This document shows positions 11,881-22,893 of a stretch of DNA of 64,000 bases, piece after piece. Source of the DNA: Strongylocentrotus droebachiensis (lineage: Eukaryota > Echinodermata > Echinoidea > Camarodonta > Strongylocentrotidae); assembly GCA_035222895.1 (NCBI GenBank), contig JAVYIG010000699.1:310001-374000 (forward strand). Reading direction: 5' to 3'. The position numbers were made by a program, and so were the translations under genes. The notes under the pieces are model-generated. The model was given only the letters and a program-made list of their open reading frames with translations. It searched no databases and was not told where the DNA came from. Position 1 is the stretch's first letter; every line of letters begins with the position of its first letter.

Positions 11881-12827
11881 AATCTCGTTCTGTTGCTATA
11901 TACATAGACTACCTACAGGAGATGCATCCAAGGGGTTAACACAGGGTCATGAATGGCCATGGCTTTAACCTTTAACCCTTAACCCTTTCAAGATAGGATT
12001 TATTTTTTACGGCTAAATTGATCACTATCTTCCCCAAACTGGCAAAAATTTGTATCACTACATCATTAAAATAAACTGTAATGTCTCTGAAAATGGTGTT
12101 CATGAGTGAGAAGTTTAATAAATGGCAAATTTCGATCGAAAAACAATGATTTCGAAATTCTCAACGTGTTGCGAATCAAACGTTATGTTTCTAAAAGATT
12201 TCAATACCATCACTTTCCGAGTCTAATAGATTATTTCCGGGTATTGGCTGATGGAAGACGTTAGTTAATTATCTGTTTTTTGGAAGAAAAAAAAGGAGTT
12301 GGTTTTTGTAAGTACATACGAAGCAAGGTATCCATTTTCAGATTGTTTAAGGGAGAAGGCGCTCAGGAGATAAATAGAAATAAGCAATATTTTGTAGGAT
12401 ACTTGTTTATATGACAACATCAAAATCCACTGTCTAAAGTGCCAATTTGAGATTTGCCCAGATACAGTGATTTTATATTCCAAACTTTTTATGTCCAGTC
12501 AGATTTATTTCAAACTTTCGCCATTCTTTTTCTCTTGTTTTCCCGCTTTCATACAAATGATCTCTTTACAAAGGTCGAGTTGCCCATGAGTTAGAAATAC
12601 ATTTTTTTCTTTAAACAGCTATGCAATACATTTTGCTAGACTGAATGGGAGAAGGGGGAGGGGTAGATTTATGATGGAGACTCCCTACCCCCCAGAATGC
12701 ATCTCCTTGAAGGTCGACGGCTCGGCTTCGACGATTCCCTCTTGTCTCTACAGGCACGAAGTACACACTACAGTTTCTTAAATTAGAAAAAAACAGTTCA
12801 AAAGTACAAGACGTCACAGGTCAAAGG
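11881..12827 (-). other. 3' flank / probable 3' UTR of the ephrin gene
   Basis: This interval lies directly downstream of the ephrin stop codon on the minus strand and contains no supported gene. The first AATAAA on the minus strand after the stop is at about 12504-12509, roughly 320 bases downstream. It is a candidate poly-A signal, but several further candidates exist, so the transcript end is not determined. Confidence 0.4.
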
Positions 12828-12967
12828 TCACGGATGGAGCCATCTGACGGCCGCAACGAGCAACGATGCTAGGAGAAGGGTCGTGGAAACGTGTCTTCTG
12901 TTCGCTGCTCCCCGCGTCATGTTATCTGGGATATTGTTCCCTTCTTCGGTCGATTTGATCTTTCCTC
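12828..12967 (-). CDS. Efn: Ephrin, terminal exon (GPI-anchor signal)
   Basis: Reading on the minus strand, an acceptor ...aaattgcag at 12968-12969 opens this exon and the TGA stop is at 12828-12830. It encodes 45 residues plus the shared Gly codon: a hydrophilic part (GKIKSTEEGNNIPDNMTRGA) followed by a basic NRRH and a short hydrophobic end (VSTTLLLASLLVAAVRWLHP). Small residues before a spacer, then a hydrophobic C-terminus with no cytoplasmic tail, is the layout of a GPI-attachment signal as in ephrin-A proteins. Ephrin-B proteins have a longer membrane segment and a conserved cytoplasmic tail with a PDZ-binding end, and neither is seen. NMT is a possible N-glycosylation site. Lipid anchoring is inferred from sequence only. 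Confidence 0.88.
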
Positions 12968-13091
12968 CTGCAATTTGGAAAATAAAAAATTGAGAAGAAA
13001 AGAGTGAGAAAATTTATTCATATTTTATTTCAAAAATATTGTATTTCGTTTTAAGTCACATGAGTAGAAAATGTATAGCTACATAGAACAG

Positions 13092-13210
13092 ATAAACTCA
13101 AGTTTTTTCTTCATCATCATCATCATCATTATTATTACTTATATCATTATTATAATCATCATCATCATTGCTATTATCATTATGATTAATATCATTACTA
13201 CTACATTGCT
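13092..13210. repeat. (ATC)n/(ATT)n microsatellite in ephrin intron
   Basis: A tract of imperfect tcatcatcat/tattat triplets lies in the 315-base intron between the last two ephrin exons. Confidence 0.85.
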
Positions 13211-13282
13211 GTCGTTGACGTTGTTACTACTATATCATCAATAAATACTGGTAGATGAATAAAAATATACCACAGTACTTAC

Positions 13283-13456
13283 CAGTCGTATACCGCGTTG
13301 TTCTTCTTGTCGTCGTAGGCGGTGAGGAGGTGGTGCGTAAAGTTGTTGTCGCTCTCGTCGTCGTTCTGCTCGTCATACTCGTGGCGGCTCGTGAAATGTC
13401 GGGCGGAGTTGACGAGTTCGAGGGCGTGGTCGGCGGACCACCGGTGGTGGGTGAAG
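13283..13456 (-). CDS. Efn: Ephrin exon encoding the Thr/Pro-rich stalk
   Basis: The exon is 174 bases with an acceptor (tttgatctcag) and a donor (ctg|gtaagt), phase 1 at both ends, in frame with its neighbours. It encodes ASPTTGGPPTTPSNSSTPPD, then a stretch dominated by Thr, Arg and Ser ending TTRRTTRYTT. The composition is mucin-like, with many potential O-glycosylation sites and one NSS sequon. It separates the receptor-binding domain from the membrane anchor. Vertebrate ephrins have a short and poorly conserved linker at this place; a discrete 58-codon Thr-rich exon is longer than I would expect. The exon is cleanly in frame despite its repetitive acg/aca codons, which argues for real coding sequence. 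Confidence 0.9.
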
Positions 13457-14050
13457 CTGAGATCAAAAGAAAAAAAAATTAGCTAAAAAACATGGTATTC
13501 ATCAATGCTTGAGTATTACCCCGAGGGAGAAGAGCAGAAATTAATTATTCTTTTGTACACAACAAAACGGGAGAGTTATCCATGTCCGTCCTTATCTAAA
13601 AATCAATCCTGCCAAATATTGTGCATACTTGAATCAAAGATGGATCATACCATTTTTATTTAAAGGGGATACATAGCTGTTGGTTTAGAATTGATGTAAA
13701 TTCTGAACTTTGTTTAATGTGTATCAACTTCAAATCACCCACCTGCACAGAAACTCCCGTCCCCTATCCCAAAATCAATCCTGCCAAACCAAGCAGTTCT
13801 TTTGTACTTTGAGAAAAATGTAAATAAAACCCAAAACATAGTACACGCAAATAAGGAGCCTCTATCACAAACTTGAATATTTAGTACTTACCAATTACAG
13901 ATCACTTTATTTCTCACAAATATATCCTACAAACTACAAATAATGTATACTTATGTTTAGACACACTGTCACTACAATATTATTTGTTTTGTTTTTCTTA
14001 TGTTTACTTTTCACCATGTAATGATGATTTCATGTATATGTTTGTCTGAA

Positions 14051-14153
14051 TATCGTCCTTGTTTTCACGAAGTGACGGTAGTGAGGAAAATTGTAACGCA
14101 AAGTGAATGCAATTTTTTTTCACTACCGTCACTTCGTGAAAACAGCGACGATA
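14051..14153. repeat. Hairpin element in ephrin intron
   Basis: Arms of about 40 bases (14051-14093 and 14110-14153) are near-perfect reverse complements containing cacgaagtgacggtagtgag and cactaccgtcacttcgtg. The loop is about 16 bases. It sits about 150 bases from ephrin exon 3, in the intron leading to the stalk exon. Confidence 0.93.
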
Positions 14154-14303
14154 TGTTTTTCACGTTATGCAGGGCCCCTATTAAGTATAACAGTATTTTA
14201 ACTACTGATGGGACTACCCTGTTGAAATAAAATGAAATAAATAAATTGTGCATACTTCAATTAAAGTTGGATCATACCATTATGATTTAGAGGGTATACA
14301 TAC

Positions 14304-14405
14304 CTGTTGGTTTAGGTTTGACGTAAACTCTTAACTTCATGTAATGGGATTCACATAAACCTCCTATTGAATTATCAATACCATTTGCTGTGCCATTTGA
14401 AGTTG
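14304..14405 (-). CDS. Efn: Ephrin exon: C-terminal part of receptor-binding domain
   Basis: The exon is 102 bases, phase 1 at both ends, with an acceptor tttctttatgcag and a donor acag|gtatgt. It encodes TTSNGTANGIDNSIGGLC followed by ESHYMKLRVYVKPKPTG. This matches the end of the ephrin fold, where the family reads YISTSNG...GLDN..GG.C....MK; the last conserved cysteine is in GGLC. NGT is a potential N-glycosylation site. The exon continues the previous one through a shared Thr codon and hands a Gly/Ala codon to the stalk exon without frame disruption. Confidence 0.96.
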
Positions 14406-14825
14406 CTGCATAAAGAAAAGATACAAAACAAAGAAATGATCAGTTTAAAGCGATACTGAACTGATTATCATTCTGGTTATCATTCCGTCACAATTCAGTT
14501 TATTGCACAGCGCCATCTCATGGTCAACTTGCAGAAAATGCGTAACTGAATATCGGTTCATAATTTCCACTTTGTAAACAGAGGATTTGGGAAGGAAGCT
14601 AGCTAGTGAAGCAGTGAGTTATTTTGATAGTTTTGTTACAGAATAACATGGAAGGTGATTTTCATGTCATAACAAAGCTATTTCAAATTCAAACCCAGGT
14701 GTTGTGTAACTATTAGTAGCATATTAAGTTTGTATACCATACCGTTACTTTGTACATTTTATTGAAATTTACCAGGGTGTTATAATTCGGGTGTCATAAA
14801 AATCCAACTAATAAACAAACATAAT

Positions 14826-15052
14826 GACCAATTCACAAAGAAAGTTTAAATTTAACCCATGGTATAAATCTTCATTTACATAACACATGGTCTAAAATTA
14901 GCGCAAAATAAGCGCGACACAGTCAGATGTCTAATATTAGATGCACGCAAGGCAAGGTACGCTTAATTTTTGCTAATTTTACATGAAATAGGTTATGTAA
15001 ATGAGGATTTAAACCATGGGTTAAATATAAAATTCCTTTGTGAATTCAGGCC
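14826..15052. mobile_element. Foldback MITE-like element in ephrin intron
   Basis: The left part (aattcacaaag...tttaacccatggtataaatc...catttacataac) is repeated in inverse at the right end (gttatgtaaatgaggatttaaaccatgggttaaat...ctttgtgaattcagg). The arms are about 90-100 bases with mismatches and occupy nearly the whole element. There is no ORF of note. It lies 35 bases beyond the donor of the preceding ephrin exon (15087), in the intron between the two domain exons. Confidence 0.88.
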
Positions 15053-15086
15053 TATATGGATGAAACAGGGGGGAAAGAAAACTTAC

Positions 15087-15373
15087 TGATAAAATAGTAT
15101 TCTTCGCCGTGTCTAAACGTTGGACCTCGTGGATAGGGCGTGTGTTCTTGGAACAGTAACGTGAGCCTATTTTGGACATAGGGACGGTTACAGGACAGAA
15201 GATGGCGGTTTCTGGCTGACAGCGAACACTGTTCGTAGCCCTGGTACGAGACTTGCATAAACTTGAGGTATTGCGCTTTTAACCGGCCTTCGGTCGTATT
15301 CTCTGTTTGCGGGCATTGGATGTCAATCAGATCGTTGATTTCAACCGAGATATTCAGGCCGGTGCTTGTGAAA
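15087..15373 (-). CDS. Efn: Ephrin exon: core of the Eph-receptor-binding domain
   Basis: The exon is 287 bases, entering in phase 2 after ...ccctcacag and leaving in phase 1 at atca|gtaagt. It encodes 95 full codons, beginning FTSTGLNISVEINDLIDIQC, then YLKFMQVSYQGYEQCSL, RNRHLLSCNRPYV, LTLLFQEHTPYPRGPTF and HGEEYYFI. These blocks align in order with ephrin signatures: the V.LND..DI.CP strand, the Y..C.L segment, the CN.P motif, the F.F.EF.P.P.G.EF segment and the YYYIS end. Three of the four conserved cysteines are here. NIS and NTT are possible glycosylation sites. Ephrins are membrane-anchored ligands of Eph receptor tyrosine kinases. The exon carrying the signal peptide and the start of the domain (WNxxNP region) must lie at higher coordinates and was not identified. 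An internal Met (encoded near 15258) is not a real start. Confidence 0.97.
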
Positions 15374-15684
15374 CTGTGAGGGAGACAAGAAGATAGATAG
15401 ATAGATAAATTCTTTTATTGATCCATATTAAAAGCATAGAAAATTGGCCTCCACTGGCAGCACATCAATGAAATACAATGTAGTTACAAGATAATTGATA
15501 AACACTCAGGCATACATGTCACATAAATGTACGTAAAATCATATGAGAGTTATGACGTTACTAAATAGCATAAATATAAATGTATTCAGTAATAATAGGG
15601 AAAACCTAAGAAAGGAGTCAACCTTTAAAGATAGAGAAGAGAGGAAGGGTCAAAAGGAGACTAGATTGAAGAGCGAAATAGTAA

Positions 15685-15717
15685 GGAGAGAGAGAGAGAG
15701 GGGAGAAAGAGAGAGGG

Positions 15718-15764
<47 letters not shown>

Positions 15765-15842
15765 GAACGAAAGGTGGACAAGGTGGAGGAGGGAAAGGAG
15801 AGGAGAGTAACAGAAAGAGAGAGAGGAACAGAAAGAGAGAGA
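15685..15842. repeat. (GA)n microsatellite
   Basis: A purine tract of agagag and ggagaaag blocks, with an uninterrupted (GA)n core at about 15725-15761. It generates spurious Arg/Glu and Leu/Ser frames on the two strands. Confidence 0.95.
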
Positions 15843-17499
15843 GTCAATGAAATGCAATTATATAGTCAGATTGTTACAATGCAAATGAGTTATATCCATC
15901 AAAGGATTCGACAATGATGATCTGATCGATTAACAGTTCCAAGTTCAAAGTTAACAAACAAATACTGAACAGCTATTATAGAGTGCTTAATACCTGCCAA
16001 CCTCAACAAAATTAGTAATCCCTGAAGGTAAATTAGAAATATATAATTTTATGATAGTTTGTACACAAAAGATTTCAAAAAAGAGAGGAAACTAGCGTTG
16101 ATAGTATTAGTTCAAACATTGAAGAAGAAAAAAGGACTTAGTCCTCTATTACAAATTATTTGCCACGATAAGTTATATATTTGAAATACATTGTTTGGTA
16201 TGCTAAAAAGAAGAAAAAAATCTTTCTACATCTCTGGTGTAGGATGGTCTCACTCAAACAATGTTCATTATCAAAGAGTAGGAAATAATTTCATCCCCAA
16301 AAAGCCTTTAATGCAGTCCCACACGTAGCATTACACGTTCTTGCACCAGGGTGACCCTAAAAAAAAAAAATCTTTCCATTAAGAATGATACACTCGAAAG
16401 TTTTAATTTGATTTGCCCTGTCAGGGACACAAAGAAAATTTCAAAGGATCGGGCGAGAGGATAAGCCCGTGGTCTGCCGATGAAGGCACGAACGAGGTTT
16501 ATAGCCCGCGGCACGAGAAAGTCCACTGGATAAGCAGCTCTGTTATGAACCAAGAAGGAGGGATCGAGAAGTGCTTGGAAACATTTCAGAGTTCTAATAT
16601 CAACATCATTGGGAGAAAGGCTGTCAAGTTCGGTTTCGTAAGCGCTAAGGCAGAGAACGAACAAAGCACGTAAGTCGGATCTCTAAAAATCGATGGAAAT
16701 CATGCTACGTCTGGGCGTGAAGACCTTGATCACCTCCAAAACCTCCATCTTGCTCAAGTTTGATAAAATATCAACAAACACAACCACATTTGATATCCTT
16801 CAAATGTATGGTTCTTAACTTTGCGTGCCTTTTGAAGAGTCTTTCTAAATAAGGGGGTGGGGGGACTGCCATATAGTACGATTTCCAGTTCATATCCCTA
16901 AATAATATTTGTGGCAGTTCAAAGACATATTCTGATACACATTACAATCATAACAAATTAAAAACGAGAGTAAGGAGATATCTATTTCAAAAAGCTCTCT
17001 CCATGCCTCCCCTCTCCAGTGAAATATTTAACCTTCTTGCTGCATTAGACAAATATGTGCGATGAATAAGAATTAGCCGTATTCATTACACACCTGCGAT
17101 AATTTCCTCCATTTCGATTCAAAATCAGCGGGCATGTTTCCATTCAGAGTAACAAAAACGCAAAACTTGCAAAGCTTTGTTGTCGTGTATAAACACAGAG
17201 AAATAAACATGTACAGCAACCACCCCCTTTTGTCAAAAGCGTGAAGTTGCGGTGAAATAAAGGCGATGCCGAAAAACGAAGGAAGGCCGCTTTTGACCGC
17301 TCGCTAACAATGACTGCGGTCCCTGGTAAAACCACCAAATTATGTTCATTAGTATTCAGAGGGAATGTCGGTACTTGATTAAATTCCTTTCTTGCAGAGG
17401 AAATTTGGCCCCCTTTTTCTATCCTGGTTTTGCCTGAGGGTAACTTCTAGTAATATAATTTGTCTTTATTGGGTATCGGAGGATTATAGATTGTATACT

Positions 17500-17770
17500 C
17501 CCTCTTTCCTCCCTTTCTCTCTCTCACTCTCTCATTTTTAATATCTCTCACTCATAATCTCTCCTCTCTTTCTTTTTTTCACCTTTCCTTTTTCTCTTTT
17601 CTTCTTCTCTTTCTCTTTTCCTCTCTTGTTCTCACTCCATTTTCCTCTCCCGCCTACTAATTCCCCTCTCTCTCTCTCTTCAATGTCTTTCTTTCTTCTC
17701 TCCCTCTCTCTCTCCCACCCTGTCTGTCTGTCCATCTGTGTTTGTCTCTGTCTCTCTCTCTCACTCACTT
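17500..17770. repeat. Polypyrimidine (CT)n-rich tract
   Basis: About 270 bases of almost pure pyrimidine on the plus strand (ctctctct, ctttcttt, cctctc), with a gtctgtctgtc block near its end. Confidence 0.93.
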
Positions 17771-17944
17771 CCCTTTATTTTCCATGCTCTTAAGGTGCAT
17801 TGCCATCCTTCATCTTGAATGGTATCATTTTTTTATCTTATTTTCCAATCCTACACTATTGATGCAAGTGCAGAGAAAGGACATGCACCATTCAACCATG
17901 CCCTGCAAACATTTTGTGTTTCTCCAGAGAGAAAAAAAACAGTT

Positions 17945-17945
17945 C

Positions 17946-17990
<45 letters not shown>

Positions 17991-18022
17991 CCCAAAGAAA
18001 GAAAGACAGACAGACAGAAATT
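17945..18022. repeat. (GA)n microsatellite with gacagaca tail
   Basis: Uninterrupted (GA)n at about 17954-17987, followed by aaagaaagacagacagacag. Confidence 0.93.
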
Positions 18023-19090
18023 GATGCTTCAAAAAAGGATAATGATAACAATCTCTAAACTTAGATTGAAAGAAAAACCAACACGTCCAGGTTCTGACAA
18101 ATAGTTTAATAGGCAAAAAAAGAACAAATAAACTGTCTGCTTCAGATTTTCCATCCAGATTTAATCGAAGAAAGATTACAATAAGCAAATAAAGAGATTA
18201 TCTTTTTCCTTTGCAACTATTCTTGTGCATGAACCATTTGAGAGGGACTGAGAAATTCTAAAAACTACAAACCGAAAGAATTTGTCACCCCTGTGTGTAC
18301 TTTCAATAGAGCACATCCATGTAGATGTATACAGAACCTAAAGTGGAATGCTGCCCCCTACAGGCTATCTGATGCCAGTTATGCCAATCATTTTAAGTAG
18401 CTCTCCAGTACACTGCACTCTGCAACCTAACTTTTATCAATGCTGAAGAGAGGGGAAACCAAACCTGAAACTTCCAACGTTTTATAGTTTCAAGACTTTT
18501 TGTACCACTTGTCTTTGCTTGTTTCGAGCTTCCACTTGTCAGCCAACATGAATGATACTAAATCTATTTCAAACATTGGTATCATTTTGAGGTGACAACC
18601 TTTTTTATTTCATTTTTTGGGGTGCATATATCAGCATATCAAATAATACTATGCCCCCTCTTTTACAAAAACCTGGACACTGGAGCCACCTCTATTATGC
18701 CAGTAACTGTATACAGCTATGTTCTGCTATTACCACATGTAAACATAGCTTAATTGGGAAAGTAGGCATGGAGGCCTACGCTATAGCTTTCATAATTAAC
18801 ACAATGGATTAAATGTACAAAAAACCTCCCAGTCCTTATCAGCTCCCTACTGGAAAGCTGTGTGGTCAGTTTGGGGATGCATTTTGCAGTTATGTTCACA
18901 TACAAAGGGTTGGTCATTAGCTGGGCTCTCGCAAGTAAGAGGGGGCTTTATGTGGATTTATTTACAGAGTGGTCAGTGTTGTATGTAACAGACTGGTTTG
19001 TTTGCAAATATTCTTCCCCCTCCCTCTGTTTATACTATGTCCAATTGGCTTCTGTTTACCATGCAGAAACAGGGATGGGGTTGGAGAACA

Positions 19091-19362
19091 ACAGAAGAAA
19101 GAAAAAGAAGAAGGAAAAGAAGAAGAAGGAAAAGAAGAAGAAGAAGAAGGAAAAGAAGAAGAAGAAGAGGAAAAGGTGAAGAAGAAGAAAAGGAGAAGAA
19201 GAAAAAGAGGAGAAGAAGAGGAAGATGAACAAAAGAGAAGAGAGGAGGAAGAAGAAGAAGAAGAAGAAGAGAGGAAGAAGAACAACAAAGAGAGGAGGAA
19301 GGTGAATAATATAAGAAGAAAAAGAAGAAGAAGAAGAAGAAGAAGAGGAAGATCTATTATCG
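19091..19362. repeat. (GAA)n/(AGG)n polypurine tract
   Basis: About 270 bases of nearly pure purine made of gaagaagaa, ggaaaaga and gaggaag. It is open in several frames on both strands (Lys/Glu/Arg or Ser/Leu/Phe), which is purely a composition effect. Confidence 0.95.
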
Positions 19363-19551
19363 TTCTTTTAAGTTTTATCTTAATGTTGACAGCCTTCATT
19401 TCATCATAACTTCTTTATTTTCTTTTGTGTTAATCTTCAGCACCTTCACGCCAGCATGAAAGAGTGAAAACTGACATAAGAAACTATTGAAGACCGTGGA
19501 GTAAGGCTAGAGCCTACCCAGCTGTCACCTGGTTGATGTTTGAACACTAAA

Positions 19552-19768
19552 AGAAGAGAGAGAGAGGGAGAGAGAGAGGGAGAGAGAGGGAGAGAGAGGG
19601 AGAGAAGAGAGATGGAGAGAAGAGAGAGGGAGAGACAGAGAGAAGGGAGGGAGAGAGAAAGAGAGAGAAGAAATAAAAACCAAAATGGACAAAAAAGAAG
19701 AGAAAGAACTAAGTGGGGAAATAATGCACACACCGAGAGAGAGAAAGAGACAGAGAGATGGAGAGAGT

Positions 19769-19820
<52 letters not shown>

Positions 19821-19850
19821 AGAGACAGACAGACAAAAGAGATGAAGAGA
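19552..19850. repeat. (GA)n-rich polypurine tract
   Basis: Imperfect gagagaggga repeats with an uninterrupted (GA)n near 19774-19813, ending in gacagacagac. Confidence 0.95.
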
Positions 19851-20223
19851 GAGGAACAAAAGGGCTCGAAGGGAGACACCTTTTCATAAATGTGTGAAAA
19901 TGAGGGTATAATAGCTGAAGGAGTTTTAGCATGGCTTTGACGAAAAAAATTACAAAAAGAATGTGACGCTTGCCTTTGAAAGAAAAAAAAGAGTTCTGTT
20001 AATAGGTTGATGAGTCATTCTTGTGTCTGGTTTTGTCTCAAAGTAAAAAGGATTGTCACACTCTACTCTTATATTTTTTGGAAAAGAAAGGAATTTGGGA
20101 CGTTTGTACAGGTATGCTCTGACAGTCAGTGAAAGAGATTGGTCTTTGCAAAAATGTCACAGACATATACTAGAGACTTGCACCTTCCTAGTCATTTTGG
20201 GTACCCCAAATATAAATGCGCCC

Positions 20224-20270
20224 TACCCCCCCCCCCCCTCCCTCTCTCTCTCTCACTCTCTCTCTCTCAA
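20224..20270. repeat. Poly-C followed by (CT)n
   Basis: A run of about 14 C is followed by tccctctctctctctcactctctctctctc. Confidence 0.93.
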
Positions 20271-20639
20271 AAAAAGTTGCACTTTTACTTGGTACATCAT
20301 CACCCTAAACTTTGTGAGTTCCTCTTTTCTGTTGCCATGGGGACAAGTCTCAACAACAGAAGTCTTCTTTTTTTTCTTAAAAGAAAAGGCCCTGAAATTC
20401 TTGCTTTTGAATAATTGGGGGGGGGGGGGGTTCCGAATGAATCATTGCAGGTATGTTACAAACAATATACTTGTGATATGGATATCATAATTTTAAGCAA
20501 TTCTATTTAAATTCTATTTAGATTCTATCCTCACAGAAAACAGATTTACAATCATGGACCTACTAGACTCTCAAGAATATTGGTGATATCAAATTCAGCT
20601 GATATAATCAAAATCATGTGTATGACCTTTCTCTGCGTA

Positions 20640-21085
20640 CTGTAGGCCTCTCAAGCTACCTCCCCTTCTCTGTCTCCTATCCCTCCCCTCTCTATTTCAC
20701 TCCTGTCTCCCTTTCTTTCTCTCCCATTCTCACCCCCCCCCCCATCATTTCATCCCTTCGATCCTTTCACTATTTCACCCACCCCCCTTATTCTTTCTCT
20801 CCCTCCCTCACTCTCTTTCCCCGTCCCCCTTTCTCTCCCCTTTCCCTCTTTATATTCCCTTCTCATTTTCGCTCTTCCCATCTTTGTTTTTCTCGCCTCT
20901 ATAAAGTCTAACACTTTCTCATCCTCTCCCTCTTCCTCCTCTGTCTTTCTCTCCCTTCTTTTATCTCTGTCTCTTTCACCATCTCTCCTCTGCTCTTTCT
21001 TTTGTTCTGCTCTCATTACCCCCCTCTCTCTCTCCCTCCCTCTCTCTCTCTCTCTATCTCCTTCTCTCTCTCCCCTTCCATCCTA
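20640..21085. repeat. Long polypyrimidine tract
   Basis: About 440 bases strongly biased to C and T on the plus strand, including a C10 run near 20731 and (CT)n near 21022-21060. Confidence 0.93.
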
Positions 21086-22893
21086 TGTTATACACAATAT
21101 CATACTCCCACCTGATGTCAAATATAACAATCACAATTTCTTTCCTGAATTCCAAGAGCAGAAAACTGATGACAGCTGTTTCAATCATAAATAGCTTCAT
21201 TTGAAGGTCGCGACCTCCACTGAAAGCAAAGTTCAAAGGTCATGAGCGATACAAGATTGCTAACAAAAGAAGCGCATCATTTTTCATCTTGCAAAGTCCA
21301 CTCTGAAAAGCATTGCATAACAACGCAATTCGTAGATGCACGGACAGATATACTATACTGCCTAAACATTAATTGATAACTAAGTTTTGATTACACTATT
21401 GTGTGAATCCACCCCTTAATACATGCAGAAAAACAATAACATTTTGAAGGGGCATTAACAATAGGGTGAGCTTATATTCCGTGAATGGTCACAGAAAAGT
21501 ACATGAGCCTGGTTGAGTAGAAACATGAGACCTCGAGCATCTATCAACATTTTCTGCCAACGCAAAGTCATAACCCTAGGCTGGGAAATGAAAATGTTCT
21601 AAAATGAATCAAAGTACTTGGTAAAAAAAGAAAAATGAAAGATAAAATGTTGGGATTTTTAAAAACATAATTATCATGGAGCCTATCAGGCTATACCAAA
21701 ATCAATCAGAATCACAACAAAATAAACAACTGTCTTGTGAAAGAGTCTCTCTCCTGGCCCGATCTGCAAGCCTTGCAGTTGTAACACAAATGCTCCCTTC
21801 TTTTTCAAACAAAATATTGTCGGAGTGGAGCTTAAGGTCATTAAGGAAACTCTATGTAAAACCATATTAATGCCCTTTTGGCTACTCAACGGATGATATT
21901 GTCTATCTATTCCCTAAAAACTATCAAATTGGAATGTAATAAAAATATCGCTTTTGGACCAATTCATTTGATGTCACTTGTACTTTTTGCACGGGATGAG
22001 AGAAAGAACACAACACAAACCAAAAAATTGTTCTCATTTTCATCTAATCAAAATGCAATTGAGTACAAATTTGGCAATTTCAGCTACACCATGAATTTCA
22101 ACTTTTAAATAGAACCTCCAGTAAATGACATGCTATGTGGCACCATTTGGGATTGTAATTTGGAGAAGAAAAAGAAAAAAATCGCAAATTAGACCACGGT
22201 CGGTAATTTGACATTTTGTGATTTGAAAGTCGAAAGTAATATATTGGCCAGCCAAAGTTCAGGTTCAATGATGTTTCAGTAAAAATGGCGACAAATTTCA
22301 AGAGAATTTCCCTTTAAAACTTGAACCAGAGCATTTCACACTTAGCGAGGTGAATTGGATTCCAACTCCACTTCAAAGCAATAGAATTCAAACCCTTAGG
22401 CTAATTTTTCAGAACTTTTTTTGCTCGAACAGCTCTCAATCAATTAAATCTTGAAATAAACGGCTGAATGAACGTTAGGAATTACTCAAATTTGATTGAT
22501 AACTCTAAACTAAGCTTTTGCCGGCTTAGAAATGTTGGTTTAACCTGTTTTAACCTGGACGGTTTGGATATCAAGGCAATATTTGATGAGCTTTGATCGA
22601 TTAGGGTCTGTTTTCCAAGACTGATCAAGATTTGTGAATGAAGTGAGAAGTGTTTCCAAGTCGGGTGACTAGTGCTTTGAATAATTCATGAGGCAATGAG
22701 TCACTCATGAATATTCATGACTCAACACACCTGAGATTCCATTAGAACCTCACCTGCGGGTGTTTCTCATACTTGCAAGGTGGAAAGAAACGTGGAAAGA
22801 AACGTTAACCTGTATAATAGATCGCTCTTGAATTGCACTATACAGGTAGTCTGAACACACAGACTCTAATTTGACCCTTTAACACAAATTCCC

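Larger units (their letters stand above)
15374..22890. other. Long non-coding stretch, probably ephrin intron 1
   Basis: No exon with domain evidence was recognised. The interval is rich in purine/pyrimidine microsatellites (listed separately). A mixed-composition island at 16410-16680 is open on both strands but has no recognisable motif. If the ephrin first exon is further right, this is intron on the minus strand. Confidence 0.5.

Noticed and set aside
16308-16673. Overlapping frames on both strands (118 and 86 codons)
   Set aside because: No recognisable motif, no splice-site pair and no phase match to the ephrin exon; kept out of the gene list.
18962-19409. Frames of ~145 codons on both strands, Lys/Glu-rich or Ser/Leu-rich
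   Set aside because: Pure composition effect of a (GAA)n tract; no domain or splice evidence.
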